Shown piece by piece: positions 1 to 6,645 of a DNA stretch of 8,115 nt. Every line of letters starts with the position of its first letter. Within the stretch, counting starts at the first letter, position 1. The DNA comes from Treponema sp. (GTDB taxonomy: Bacteria > Spirochaetota > Spirochaetia > Treponematales > Breznakiellaceae): contig JAISBK010000041.1 of the NCBI GenBank assembly GCA_031266255.1, forward strand, positions 1 through 8,115, read 5' to 3'. The notes below the pieces were generated by a model, which searched no databases, was not told the origin of the DNA, and was given only the letters and a program-made list of their open reading frames with translations. The translations under genes were made by a program, and so were the position numbers.

Positions 1-1169
1 TTAAAGAAGGGCCACCAGAGCATCCAGCTTACGGCAAAGAGTACTGCAAACAGGATAACTCCCGATAGACCGCTAACAATACCGGAAGAAACAGGGCCGG
101 GGCAATACCATAATCCAAATACCGACTGGGGAAGCTTAACAAGCCCGGTCCTTATACTGATATAGGTAAGAAAGGGAATGGCAATCCCCTGAATCCAGAT
201 GCCAACCATCATAATGGGATTCCATGCAATACAGCCGAAAACAACTGGCTCGTTAATATTGAGTATGCTGGGAGCAAGCGACGCGAGTCCCAATGATTTA
301 AGCCGCATTGATTTTGAAAATACCAGCCTAATAACAAGGGGCAAGGTTGATCCTAGTCCCCCTAAAGCCAAAAGACCATAAACTTCCCAAGTAAAGATAT
401 GAGTCGCGGGCAACCCTGCGGCAACCGCGTCCATATTTGCCTGGATACCCGCATACATGAAGGGTGCCGTAATAGGTGTAAGAACCCAGGTACTGATACC
501 CATAGAGTATAAAAATATCCATATAAAAAAGATCAATACAAAACCGCCAAGAGAATCATAAACTGAAGCCAAAGGGCGGAACAGATTTTGAATAAATGCA
601 AAGAGGTTGAAGTTAAGCAGATACACAACAACCCAGCCTACAGCAAGGAGGAGAACGATCGGGATTATCGCGTCAAACCAGAAACGTACAAAATCAGGGA
701 TTGCGCTGTTTTTTGAAAATAATGAAAAGTTGGCAAACAGACTCATAACCCGCGCCACGATAACGCCGACAACAATGGCAACGATCATTCCACCCGCGCC
801 AAGGGCGCTGTAGTCTACTGTCGTGATATCCTCAAGGCGTATGATAAGCGCAAACAGGCACACCCCGGTCATCCCTGAAACAATGCGCATTTTTGCCAGT
901 TTTTTCCGTTCCATGTAGTTAAAGGGAATCAAAAACGCGACGAACAATCCGATAAGCCCCATTGAATAGCTTGAAAATGTCCACATATTGGGAAAGTTCG
1001 GTATAAATTCCTGCAAAATAGCAAGCATCGTAACTACCGAACCGACCAGGATCAGCGGAAGCACCTGCATAATAGAATCTTTGATGGTTTCAACCCAGAT
1101 GTTTCTTGACACCTTGTTGAGCGCCGGAGCGAAACTCTCCTCAAGCCATGTCATTGCTTTGCTTGCCAT
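1..1169 (-). CDS. PTS lactose/cellobiose-family IIC permease, partial at its C-terminus
   Basis: This is the membrane channel subunit of a phosphotransferase sugar uptake system. It moves the sugar across the inner membrane while the IIB partner phosphorylates it. The frame starts at ATG 1169 and stays open to the left edge, giving 389 whole codons; family members are usually about 430-450 residues, so roughly 50 are missing. The protein is strongly hydrophobic throughout, with about ten likely membrane spans, starting with one that contains MQVLPLILVGSVVTMLAI. Residues 306-312 read NEPVVFG, the conserved substrate-site signature of this EIIC family, preceded by ILNI. The start is supported by AGAGGA at 1175-1180, which overlaps the stop of the IIB gene 10 bases upstream, so the two are almost certainly translated from one message. 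Substrate specificity (cellobiose, chitobiose, lactose or another beta-glycoside) cannot be read from the sequence. No IIA gene lies in the window. The family call is firm. Confidence 0.93.
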   Translation of the reverse strand, partial: MASKAMTWLEESFAPALNKVSRNIWVETIKDSIMQVLPLILVGSVVTMLAILQEFIPNFPNMWTFSSYSMGLIGLFVAFLIPFNYMERKKLAKMRIVSGMTGVCLFALIIRLEDITTVDYSALGAGGMIVAIVVGVIVARVMSLFANFSLFSKNSAIPDFVRFWFDAIIPIVLLLAVGWVVVYLLNFNLFAFIQNLFRPLASVYDSLGGFVLIFFIWIFLYSMGISTWVLTPITAPFMYAGIQANMDAVAAGLPATHIFTWEVYGLLALGGLGSTLPLVIRLVFSKSMRLKSLGLASLAPSILNINEPVVFGCIAWNPIMMVGIWIQGIAIPFLTYISIRTGLVKLPQSVFGLWYCPGPVSSGIVSGLSGVILFAVLFAVSWMLWWPFF

Positions 1170-1179
1170 AATTTTCCTC

Positions 1180-1488
1180 TTAATATAAAGACTGAATATG
1201 CTTTAATGCAGCCGCGCCGTTCAGGGTTGAATAGTAGCTCTTATTCATAAGTGCTATCTTGATGTCCCTGTTTTTGTAGCGTTCCATTAGTTCATCAACC
1301 AGATAGGCAAGATGGGGACCTACCATTATGCAATTGGCTTCATCTACATAATTTTCTACCTCGCCCTCGCTGCGCGCGGTAATTTCCCAATCAAGCCCCT
1401 GTTTTGCGGCTTCTTTCCGCATATTCGCCGCCATGAATCCGGTAGATGCGCCGGAACCGCAAATAAGCAAAATATTCAGTTTACCCAT
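1180..1488 (-). CDS. PTS lactose/cellobiose-family IIB phosphotransfer protein
   Basis: This small cytoplasmic protein (102 residues) carries the phosphoryl group from IIA to the sugar bound in IIC. The N-terminus shows the first beta strand followed by the phosphate-binding loop, ICGSGASTGFMA. Cys10 is the expected phosphorylated residue, and the GSGAST segment matches the family's loop. The middle has VGPHLAYLVDEL at about residues 57-68, typical of the later part of the fold. Length is normal for a stand-alone IIB. The ATG at 1486-1488 has a strong ribosome site, AAAGGAG at 1494-1500, six bases upstream (counted from the end of the GAG). It is the first gene of the pair, with the IIC permease following after 10 bases. 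The promoter at 1521-1550 and the dyad at 1558-1578 lie directly upstream. The family is clear; the sugar is unknown. Confidence 0.95.
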   Translation of the reverse strand: MGKLNILLICGSGASTGFMAANMRKEAAKQGLDWEITARSEGEVENYVDEANCIMVGPHLAYLVDELMERYKNRDIKIALMNKSYYSTLNGAAALKHIQSLY

Positions 1489-1520
1489 AAAAACTCCTTT
1501 AGTATCACGGTGTTGAGTTC

Positions 1521-1550
1521 ATTGTAGAGGACAAATTTCACCCAACGCAA
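1521..1550 (-). promoter_or_regulatory. Promoter of the PTS IIB-IIC operon
   Basis: On the minus strand a -35 box TTGCGT (1545-1550) and a -10 box TACAAT (1521-1526) are separated by 18 bases. This would start transcription near 1514, leaving a leader of about 25 bases before the IIB ATG with its AAAGGAG ribosome site. Match quality is good for the -10 (5 of 6) and moderate for the -35. The position immediately before the first PTS gene supports the call. Confidence 0.6.
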
Positions 1551-1557
1551 ATAATTC

Positions 1558-1578
1558 TTTGCACCGGTATAGTGCAAA
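1558..1578. promoter_or_regulatory. Candidate operator: perfect dyad upstream of the PTS promoter
   Basis: TTTGCAC at 1558-1564 and GTGCAAA at 1572-1578 form a perfect 7-bp inverted repeat with a 7-base spacer. It ends 7 bases upstream of the PTS -35 box, centred near -54 relative to the predicted start. That is where an activator would bind, and a repressor remains possible. No run of T follows in either direction, so it does not look like a terminator. No regulator gene is visible in the window. Whether the divergent lipoprotein gene also responds is open. Confidence 0.5.
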
Positions 1579-1646
1579 TCTTTCCATAAAACGGCTTACT
1601 TGCCTCCTTAATCAGTATACTGGAGTGGTTCTAGGGTACCTTCCTG

Positions 1647-1655
1647 TGATATGAT
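1647..1655 (+). promoter_or_regulatory. Possible extended -10 promoter for the lipoprotein-secA region
   Basis: The sequence TGATATGAT contains TG, one base, then TATGAT (1650-1655, 5 of 6 to consensus), which is the extended -10 pattern. No good -35 stands 16-18 bases upstream. Transcription would begin near 1661-1663, giving a very short leader before the preferred lipoprotein ATG at 1678. An alternative -10, TATACT at 1616-1621, lies inside the palindrome AGTATACT. Weak evidence. Confidence 0.3.
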
Positions 1656-1677
1656 ACTAAGTATGATGATACAAGTG

Positions 1678-2340
1678 ATGAAAAGGATAGCGTATTGCTT
1701 AGTCCTGATGTTGTGCGGGGTATCCTGCGTAAGCCAGAAGCCACCCAAGAGTGCGCTGATCGCCGATGTGGATCCGATTCCTCTGGGTTCGGTGGGGATT
1801 GCCTTTGATCCCCTGTTCTCCTCCACCTTGGATACCAAGGATGTTTCGGTGAGCTTTAATCCCCGGGATGATACGGTTTCCCTTGAGTTTCGATACCAAA
1901 CGGTTATCTACCGGCAGTATTGGGATCAAGCCGGGAGAGAGCAGTTCATCGCCGCGGTGCAGCGGTATCATACCGATTTTGAGGCCCGGAATCTCAATAC
2001 CAAAGCATCAAAATCCCGGACCGCCTACGGAACCACCCAAGCCCGGGCTGAATGGGGGCAGTTTGCTTTTTCTGTGAATGCCCGCTCGTATCCCCGGATG
2101 GACTTGGGGTACCGGTTCAAGGAAAACAGCCCCTATTTTACCGTGGTACAGCGAGAAGCCCCGGATACCATCACGCCCTCTGCAGATGGGTCTCGGATGT
2201 CCCTGCAGATTACCACTTATTTTACCCGCAGCGTGGCGGATAAAGTGGCGGCCTTCTTTAACCAGGCTTATCTCTTGGGTATCCTTGAAGCCAATCTCGA
2301 AGATGCTCCAGAGGAGCCGGTTTCTGATTCCTACTTCTAG
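1678..2340 (+). CDS. Putative exported lipoprotein of unknown function upstream of secA
   Basis: I do not recognise the family. From the ATG at 1678 the protein is 220 residues and begins with a short lipoprotein-like signal, MKRIAYCLVLMLCGVSC: a basic start, a hydrophobic core, and Cys17 preceded by G-V-S. This is not the classic LAGC box, but it fits the looser spirochaete form. It would place the mature protein on an outer leaflet of the cell envelope. The mature part is mixed alpha/beta in appearance, with alternating polar and hydrophobic segments, no further membrane span and no known catalytic motif. The frame is open back to an ATG at 1651, with ATGs also at 1663 and 1666; none has a convincing ribosome site. 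I chose 1678 because it gives a normal signal peptide. The frame continues past the TAG stop for 19 codons to a TAA at 2398-2400, so the gene may be shortened by an amber codon. It reads in the direction of secA, with no terminator between them. Confidence 0.75.
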   Translation: MKRIAYCLVLMLCGVSCVSQKPPKSALIADVDPIPLGSVGIAFDPLFSSTLDTKDVSVSFNPRDDTVSLEFRYQTVIYRQYWDQAGREQFIAAVQRYHTDFEARNLNTKASKSRTAYGTTQARAEWGQFAFSVNARSYPRMDLGYRFKENSPYFTVVQREAPDTITPSADGSRMSLQITTYFTRSVADKVAAFFNQAYLLGILEANLEDAPEEPVSDSYF

Positions 2341-2368
2341 GGCACGGATGCGGTGGATGTTCGCGGAC

Positions 2369-2398
2369 TTGTCAATGGGGAAGTTTACACGTTACAGT
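2369..2398 (+). promoter_or_regulatory. Promoter-like sequence that would give a leaderless secA mRNA
   Basis: TTGTCA (2369-2374, 5 of 6) and TACAGT (2393-2398, 4 of 6) are separated by 18 bases. The expected start point falls at about 2404-2405, on the secA ATG at 2404. This would explain the absence of a Shine-Dalgarno sequence there. The -10 is weak and the sequence also looks like coding sequence, so this is only a candidate. Confidence 0.25.
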
Positions 2399-2403
2399 AA
2401 TCT

Positions 2404-5154
2404 ATGCTTGAAAATTTCATCAAAGCTCTATTCGGTTCCCAACATGAACGAGACCTCAAGGTACTGTTGCCTATATTACACCGAGTCAATGAGAAAGAAG
2501 CCTGGGCGGTGAGGCTTCCCCCGGAAGAATTCCCCCGCATGACCAGCCAATTTAGAAACCGCTATGCTGACGGAGAAAGCCTGGATGCCCTGCTCCCCGA
2601 GGCTTTTGCCCTGTCCCGGGAAGCAGCCCGCAGGAACCTAGGGGAACGGCCCTATGATGTGCAGGTTCTGGGTTCTATTGTACTCCACCAGGGTAAAATC
2701 GTGGAAATGAAAACCGGGGAAGGTAAAACCCTGATGAGCGTTGCCGCGGCTTATTTGAACGCCATCCCCGGTAACGGGATCCATGTCGTAACGGTAAACG
2801 ACTACCTGGCAGGCAGGGACGCGGAATGGATGCGGCCAATTTTTGGGTACTTAGGACTCACCGTGGGAACTATCCTTTCGGACATGGATAATGTCCGGCG
2901 TAAAGAAAACTACAACTGTGACATTACCTATGGGACAAACAACGAGTTTGGGTTTGATTATCTGCGGGACAACATGTGCTGGGATCTGGCAAACCGGGTA
3001 CAGCGGGGTCACCATTTCTGTATCGTGGATGAAATCGACTCCATCCTCATTGACGAGGCCCGTACCCCGCTTATCATCTCCGGTGCGGCTGAGGATGATA
3101 CCTTCAAGTTTGCCGAGGTGGAACGGCTCCTCGGATCCCTTGAGGAGGTTCACAAGAAGGAGAATGGGGAATACCCCGACGAGACCCAGGGCGAAGAGGT
3201 GGTGGGAGACTATAAGCTCAACGAAAAGAACAAGAACATCTCTTTTAGTAATGCAGGGTTAGCCAAAATCGAAGAGATCCTGCAAAAACGGAACCTCATC
3301 AAAGGGGCCATCGTGGATGAGGAGAATTTCGAGTATATTCATTATTTTACCCAGGCCTTGCGGGCCCATAAGCTCTTTCATCTGGATGTGGATTATGTGG
3401 TACAAGACGGGCATGTGCAGATTGTGGATGAGTTTACCGGCCGGATTCTCCATGGCCGCCGTTATTCCGACGGGTTGCATCAGGCTATTGAAGCCAAGGA
3501 ACGGATCAAGATCGCCCAGCGGAACCGGACCTTGGCAACCATCACCTTCCAGAACTACTTTAGGCTTTACACCAAAATCTCCGGCATGACCGGTACTGCA
3601 GACACCGAGGCGGTGGAATTCAGTAAAATTTACAACTTGGAGGTGGTCGTGATCCCCACGAACCTACCGGTTGTCCGGGACGATGAGCATGATCTGGTCT
3701 ACCTGAACGAAAAGGAAAAAATGGATGCCCTCTGCGATGAGATTGCCAAGATCTACAAAACAGGACAGCCTATCCTGGTAGGGACGGTTTCCATTGAAAA
3801 GTCCGAAGTTATTTCCGCGATGCTCACCCGGCGGGGAGTGCGCCATGAAGTGCTCAATGCCAAGAACCACGCCCGGGAAGCGGTGATCATTGCCGAAGCC
3901 GGGGCAAAGGGAGCGGTTACCATTGCCACAAACATGGCAGGCCGGGGTACTGATATCAAACTGGGGGGGAATCCTGAACACCAGGCTCGTAAACGGGCTG
4001 GTACTACGGCAAGTCCGGAAAAATACCAGGAGATCTATCAGGAGGAATATGCGAACTGGAAAAAGAATTATCAGGAAGTCAAGAATTTAGGGGGCTTGTA
4101 CGTGATCGGTACTGAGCGGCATGAGAGCCGGCGGATCGACAATCAGCTCCGTGGACGTTCAGGCAGGCAGGGGGATCCAGGCCGTTCAAAATTCTTCATT
4201 TCCATGGATGATGATCTGATGCGTCTCTTTGGGGGGGATAACATCAAGAACATCATGGCAAAGATTGGCATGGAACCGGGAGAGCCTATCTTTCATCCGT
4301 GGCTCAACAAGAGTATTGAAAAGGCTCAGAAAAAGGTAGAAGAGCGGAACTTTGAGATCCGCAAGCATCTTTTGGAATACGATGATGTACTCAATCAGCA
4401 GCGAAAATTCATCTATGAACAGCGGGACGCCATCTTGGCGGATCAGGGACTCAAAAAGCGAGTAAACGATGCCACTCAGGACATGGTAGGCGCTGCAGTC
4501 GAGACCTGCAAGAACGCCTACCGTAAAGAGCCGGGAATGGCGAGTAAGGACTTAAGTGAGTACCTCAAAACCAAATTCGCGTATCCTTTGTCTTTTGACC
4601 AAGGCAGCGGAGTGGAAAAATTTGACCAGCTTGAGCGCCAGATCATTGAGGCATTGGAACAGGATATAGCTGACAAAGAAGCCCTCATTGGGGAGGCTAA
4701 CCTGAACGCCTTTATCCGGGCGCAGTACCTCCAAGCGGTGGATCGCAAATGGCTTGACCACCTGGAAAACATGGAGGCCCTGAGAGAAGCGGTGTATTTG
4801 CGCAGCTATGCCCAGAAAAACCCTTTGACCGAATATAAGGTTGAAGGGTTCCAGATTTTCGACACCATGATCGACCAGATCCGGGAAGACATTGCTTCTC
4901 GCTTGCACCTGGTACGGATTCAGGTTTCTGCGCAGCCAGGAGACCGGGAAATCAAAAGTCGGTCTATAATAGCAGCCCAGTCTGCAAGCCACGGCAGCCA
5001 TGGAGCCTTTGCTGAGGCGAAACGTCCTGGAAACACTCCTCTCCGGGAACAGTCAAGAGCGGTTACGGTGATTCGTTCCCAACCCAAAGTAGGTCGAAAC
5101 GACCCCTGTCCCTGCGGGAGTGGTAAGAAGTACAAGTATTGTCATGGAAGATGA
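2404..5154 (+). CDS. secA: Protein translocase ATPase SecA
   Basis: SecA is the ATP-driven motor that pushes unfolded preproteins through the SecYEG channel at the inner membrane. The 916-residue protein is complete and of normal length. In order it shows the Walker A loop GEGKT at 105-109 within MKTGEGKT, Walker B VDEID at 208-212 followed by SILIDEARTPLIISG, and the preprotein cross-linking region at about 225-375. The second nucleotide-binding domain follows, with GMTGT at 394-398, TNMAGRGTDI at 509-518 and the arginine-finger region GRSGRQGDPG at 584-593. Next come the helical scaffold and wing domains, with HPWLNKSIEKAQKKVEERNF and LLEYDDVLNQQR, then a flexible linker at about 835-895. 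The protein ends in a SEC-C zinc tail with Cys902, Cys904, Cys913 and His914, which usually binds SecB or ribosomes. The ATG at 2404 matches the usual family N-terminus (MLENFIKALFGS). No Shine-Dalgarno sequence lies 4-12 bases upstream; the nearest purine run, GGGGAAG at 2377-2383, is too far away. Confidence 0.98.
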   Translation: MLENFIKALFGSQHERDLKVLLPILHRVNEKEAWAVRLPPEEFPRMTSQFRNRYADGESLDALLPEAFALSREAARRNLGERPYDVQVLGSIVLHQGKIVEMKTGEGKTLMSVAAAYLNAIPGNGIHVVTVNDYLAGRDAEWMRPIFGYLGLTVGTILSDMDNVRRKENYNCDITYGTNNEFGFDYLRDNMCWDLANRVQRGHHFCIVDEIDSILIDEARTPLIISGAAEDDTFKFAEVERLLGSLEEVHKKENGEYPDETQGEEVVGDYKLNEKNKNISFSNAGLAKIEEILQKRNLIKGAIVDEENFEYIHYFTQALRAHKLFHLDVDYVVQDGHVQIVDEFTGRILHGRRYSDGLHQAIEAKERIKIAQRNRTLATITFQNYFRLYTKISGMTGTADTEAVEFSKIYNLEVVVIPTNLPVVRDDEHDLVYLNEKEKMDALCDEIAKIYKTGQPILVGTVSIEKSEVISAMLTRRGVRHEVLNAKNHAREAVIIAEAGAKGAVTIATNMAGRGTDIKLGGNPEHQARKRAGTTASPEKYQEIYQEEYANWKKNYQEVKNLGGLYVIGTERHESRRIDNQLRGRSGRQGDPGRSKFFISMDDDLMRLFGGDNIKNIMAKIGMEPGEPIFHPWLNKSIEKAQKKVEERNFEIRKHLLEYDDVLNQQRKFIYEQRDAILADQGLKKRVNDATQDMVGAAVETCKNAYRKEPGMASKDLSEYLKTKFAYPLSFDQGSGVEKFDQLERQIIEALEQDIADKEALIGEANLNAFIRAQYLQAVDRKWLDHLENMEALREAVYLRSYAQKNPLTEYKVEGFQIFDTMIDQIREDIASRLHLVRIQVSAQPGDREIKSRSIIAAQSASHGSHGAFAEAKRPGNTPLREQSRAVTVIRSQPKVGRNDPCPCGSGKKYKYCHGR

Positions 5155-5206
5155 AGGATTGGGTGAAGTAACGGTTAGGTAGATAGTAAAAACGTACGCT
5201 AAAACG

Positions 5207-5221
5207 AACCCGCACTGGGTT
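5207..5221. repeat. Short inverted repeat after secA
   Basis: AACCC (5207-5211) and GGGTT (5217-5221) can form a 5-bp hairpin with a 5-base loop, about 50 bases after the secA stop. No T run follows, so it would be a weak terminator at best. Confidence 0.3.
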
Positions 5222-5245
5222 AAATGTTCCGGCTGTTTACGACGG

Positions 5246-5291
5246 TTTTGCAGGGCGAATAAGCAAACGGTAGGTTTGTAGCCCTGCAAAA
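5246..5291. repeat. Nested inverted repeat between the convergent secA and small exported gene
   Basis: TTTTGCAGGGC at 5246-5256 and GCCCTGCAAAA at 5281-5291 are a perfect 11-bp inverted repeat. Inside it CAAAC (5264-5268) and GTTTG (5274-5278) form a second stem with a 5-base loop. The position between two genes that end toward each other suggests a shared transcription barrier. However, in both orientations the T tract is on the 5' arm and the A tract on the 3' arm, opposite to a normal intrinsic terminator. On the plus strand GCCC (5281-5284) could instead pair with GGGC (5295-5298), followed by GTTTT and later a T-rich run at 5308-5317. It may also be part of a dispersed repeat element. 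Confidence 0.55.
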
Positions 5292-5308
5292 GGCGGGCGT
5301 TTTGGGTG

Positions 5309-5788
5309 TTATTTTTTATACACGGGTATTGGTATTCCCATGATATGTAAATTATAATTATTTACTGCTCTTTCAAATTTGTCTTCCCACATTTGATAGG
5401 CGAAAAGTTCCCCTAAAAACCCGCACAAGCCAGTTATAAGTGCAATATTCGTAACTGTTTTAGAATTTTCCCATTCATCGTGGTTATAATAAACAGTTCC
5501 CGTTATCAATGATGCAAAGGCTATTGCGGCAAAAGAATAATTAGCTATTCTTATACCCAATTCCTGTTTCATTAATGTTTCATTTTCAGGAACCGTTCTG
5601 AGCAAAGAACGGACCTCTCTCATTTTTAAAAGAGTCCCATCGTATAAATGATAGTCATAAAATGAAAAGTAATGTTCATTATGAATAATGAATGGGGGGA
5701 TAACGGTATTCTCGTCAGGTTCAACCGTCTGAGCGAAAACCATGGAAACAGAGCACAAAAGACAAATTAACATAAGAAATTTCTTCAT
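5309..5788 (-). CDS. Small exported or membrane protein of unknown function, A+T rich
   Basis: The 159-residue protein has a clear signal peptide, MKKFLMLICLLCSVSMVFAQ, with likely cleavage after VFA. A polar, aromatic-rich region follows (residues 35-50, containing HYFSFYDYHLYDG). A charged helix at about 54-80 (KMREVRSLLRTVPENETLMK) precedes two hydrophobic spans at about 82-101 and 112-131. The layout resembles small exported proteins with a YDG...LLRTVPEN type helix that I associate from memory with treponemes and Bacteroidetes; no function is known to me. The frame could begin at TTG 5794 or ATG 5791, but GGAGG at 5795-5799 is best spaced (six bases) for the ATG at 5788. A sampled 240-base stretch (5341-5580) is 33% G+C, against about 50% for neighbours, which suggests recent acquisition or a different evolutionary history. 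It has its own promoter and converges on secA. Confidence 0.8.
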   Translation of the reverse strand: MKKFLMLICLLCSVSMVFAQTVEPDENTVIPPFIIHNEHYFSFYDYHLYDGTLLKMREVRSLLRTVPENETLMKQELGIRIANYSFAAIAFASLITGTVYYNHDEWENSKTVTNIALITGLCGFLGELFAYQMWEDKFERAVNNYNLHIMGIPIPVYKK

Positions 5789-5794
5789 CATCAA

Positions 5795-5799
5795 CCTCC
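5795..5799 (-). promoter_or_regulatory. Ribosome binding site deciding the start of the 5309-5788 gene
   Basis: GGAGG on the minus strand is immediately followed by TTG-ATG-ATG. Spacing is 0 bases to the TTG, 3 to the first ATG and 6 to the second ATG (5788), which favours the last. Confidence 0.65.
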
Positions 5800-5809
5800 A
5801 AATATAATA

Positions 5810-5837
5810 AGATTATACATTTTTTCATCGTTGTCAA
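5810..5837 (-). promoter_or_regulatory. Promoter for the small exported protein gene
   Basis: On the minus strand a consensus -35 TTGACA (5832-5837) is followed after 16 bases by TAATCT (5810-5815). An overlapping TATAAT (5812-5817) has only a 14-base spacer. A-rich sequence lies upstream of the -35 (about 5838-5868), as in an UP element. Transcription would start just before the GGAGG ribosome site. The perfect -35 makes independent expression from the DUF1638 gene likely. Confidence 0.6.
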
Positions 5838-5894
5838 TACTTTTTCATACATTTTTCTTTTTCGCCGCTATAGATACTGGCAAACCTGCTTCCC

Positions 5895-6581
5895 CTAGCT
5901 GCTTGATGCTAAGGCGTCTTCGAAGGTGATTTTTCCGCCCGGTTGTACCTGCAGAAACAGCTCATCCTGCCAGGAACCGGCCAACAGTGCGTGGATCATC
6001 CGCAGATTGCCGGGGATAACCTTAACGGGAATAGCCACGTGCTTCGCCAAGTCCTCGACCTGAACGGTTACTTTCGCCACATCAAAGGTTCCCGTATCGA
6101 TCACCGCAAGATCCCGGTAGTGGCCCAGCATTTCCTGTAAAATGAAGTGAGCCTGCTCTTCTCCGTAACGCGTGTAAAGGCGGGGCATGTCCGAAGCAAT
6201 GCTGCCACCGGAATTGAGATACCCTTCGGTAAAAAAATAGGTACGTGTTCCGTAGGATTCCCGTTCCTTTTTGGAGCCGATAAACAGAGGGATACAGTCC
6301 GCTACCTGGGGAAGTACCAGATGGTGGTTCCGGGCCTCAATGTCCACCATGGCATTCCCACAGAATCCAAAAAGCAGCAGAATGGTTTTAAACGAAGGGG
6401 AAACCCCGTCAATGGCCTCTTGAACCAAGGTGTGCAGTTTATCAGACCACGCATGTTTTCCCGCATCGATCCAGATCACAGGATAATCACAGTGTCGCTT
6501 TTGCATCACTGCCTCAAGTTCCGGTTTAAGGGTCCCACAGGCGATAATACAGGTATCGTGCGTTTTTTGCATGGTATCCAT
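5895..6581 (-). CDS. DUF1638 family protein
   Basis: This is a 228-residue cytoplasmic protein with no signal or membrane span. Its conserved pieces match DUF1638 as I remember it: an N-terminal strand ending in ACG followed by TLKPEL (residues 14-22), FGFCGNAM at 71-78 with Cys74, LPQVADCIPLFIGS at 90-103 with Asp95 and Cys96, and YFFTEGYL at 115-122. The retained cysteines and acidic residues hint at metal or cofactor binding, but the biochemical role is not established. Family members often occur near corrinoid-dependent methyltransferase genes in anaerobes and methanogens (from memory). No such gene is present here, so context gives no help. Start choice is uncertain: ATG 6581 and ATG 6572 are both possible, and neither has a good ribosome site; AGGA lies 13 bases before the first. 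The 106-base gap to the next gene contains that gene's own promoter. Confidence 0.8.
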   Translation of the reverse strand: MDTMQKTHDTCIIACGTLKPELEAVMQKRHCDYPVIWIDAGKHAWSDKLHTLVQEAIDGVSPSFKTILLLFGFCGNAMVDIEARNHHLVLPQVADCIPLFIGSKKERESYGTRTYFFTEGYLNSGGSIASDMPRLYTRYGEEQAHFILQEMLGHYRDLAVIDTGTFDVAKVTVQVEDLAKHVAIPVKVIPGNLRMIHALLAGSWQDELFLQVQPGGKITFEDALASSS

Positions 6582-6645
6582 CGTACCATATCGATCCTGA
6601 TATCACAACAAAAGACGCTCGTTTTCCCTCATTAACCAACACCAA

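Noticed and set aside
1..3. TTA at the left edge, which reads TAA on the minus strand and looks like the stop of the IIC gene
   Set aside because: It is not in the IIC frame: codons of that gene begin at positions equal to 2 modulo 3, so the gene continues beyond the window.
2078..2512. 144-codon plus-strand frame across the lipoprotein end and the secA start
   Set aside because: It overlaps two better genes in another frame and shows no domain or convincing start; it is a shadow frame.
4552..5001. 149-codon minus-strand frame antisense to secA
   Set aside because: It lies wholly inside secA, has no recognisable protein features, and reflects the long coding strand opposite.
5170..5230. Integron attC-like site suggested by GTTAGGT and GTTAAAT
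   Set aside because: No matching RYYYAAC partners at a suitable distance on either strand, and no integrase or cassette genes nearby.
5053..5289. 78-codon minus-strand frame across the secA end and the repeat spacer
   Set aside because: It starts inside the nested inverted repeat and ends inside secA, with no ribosome site. The upstream part may be open only because the spacer is a repeat.
6147..6635. 162-codon plus-strand frame opposite the DUF1638 gene
   Set aside because: It is antisense to a gene with clear family motifs and has no protein features of its own.
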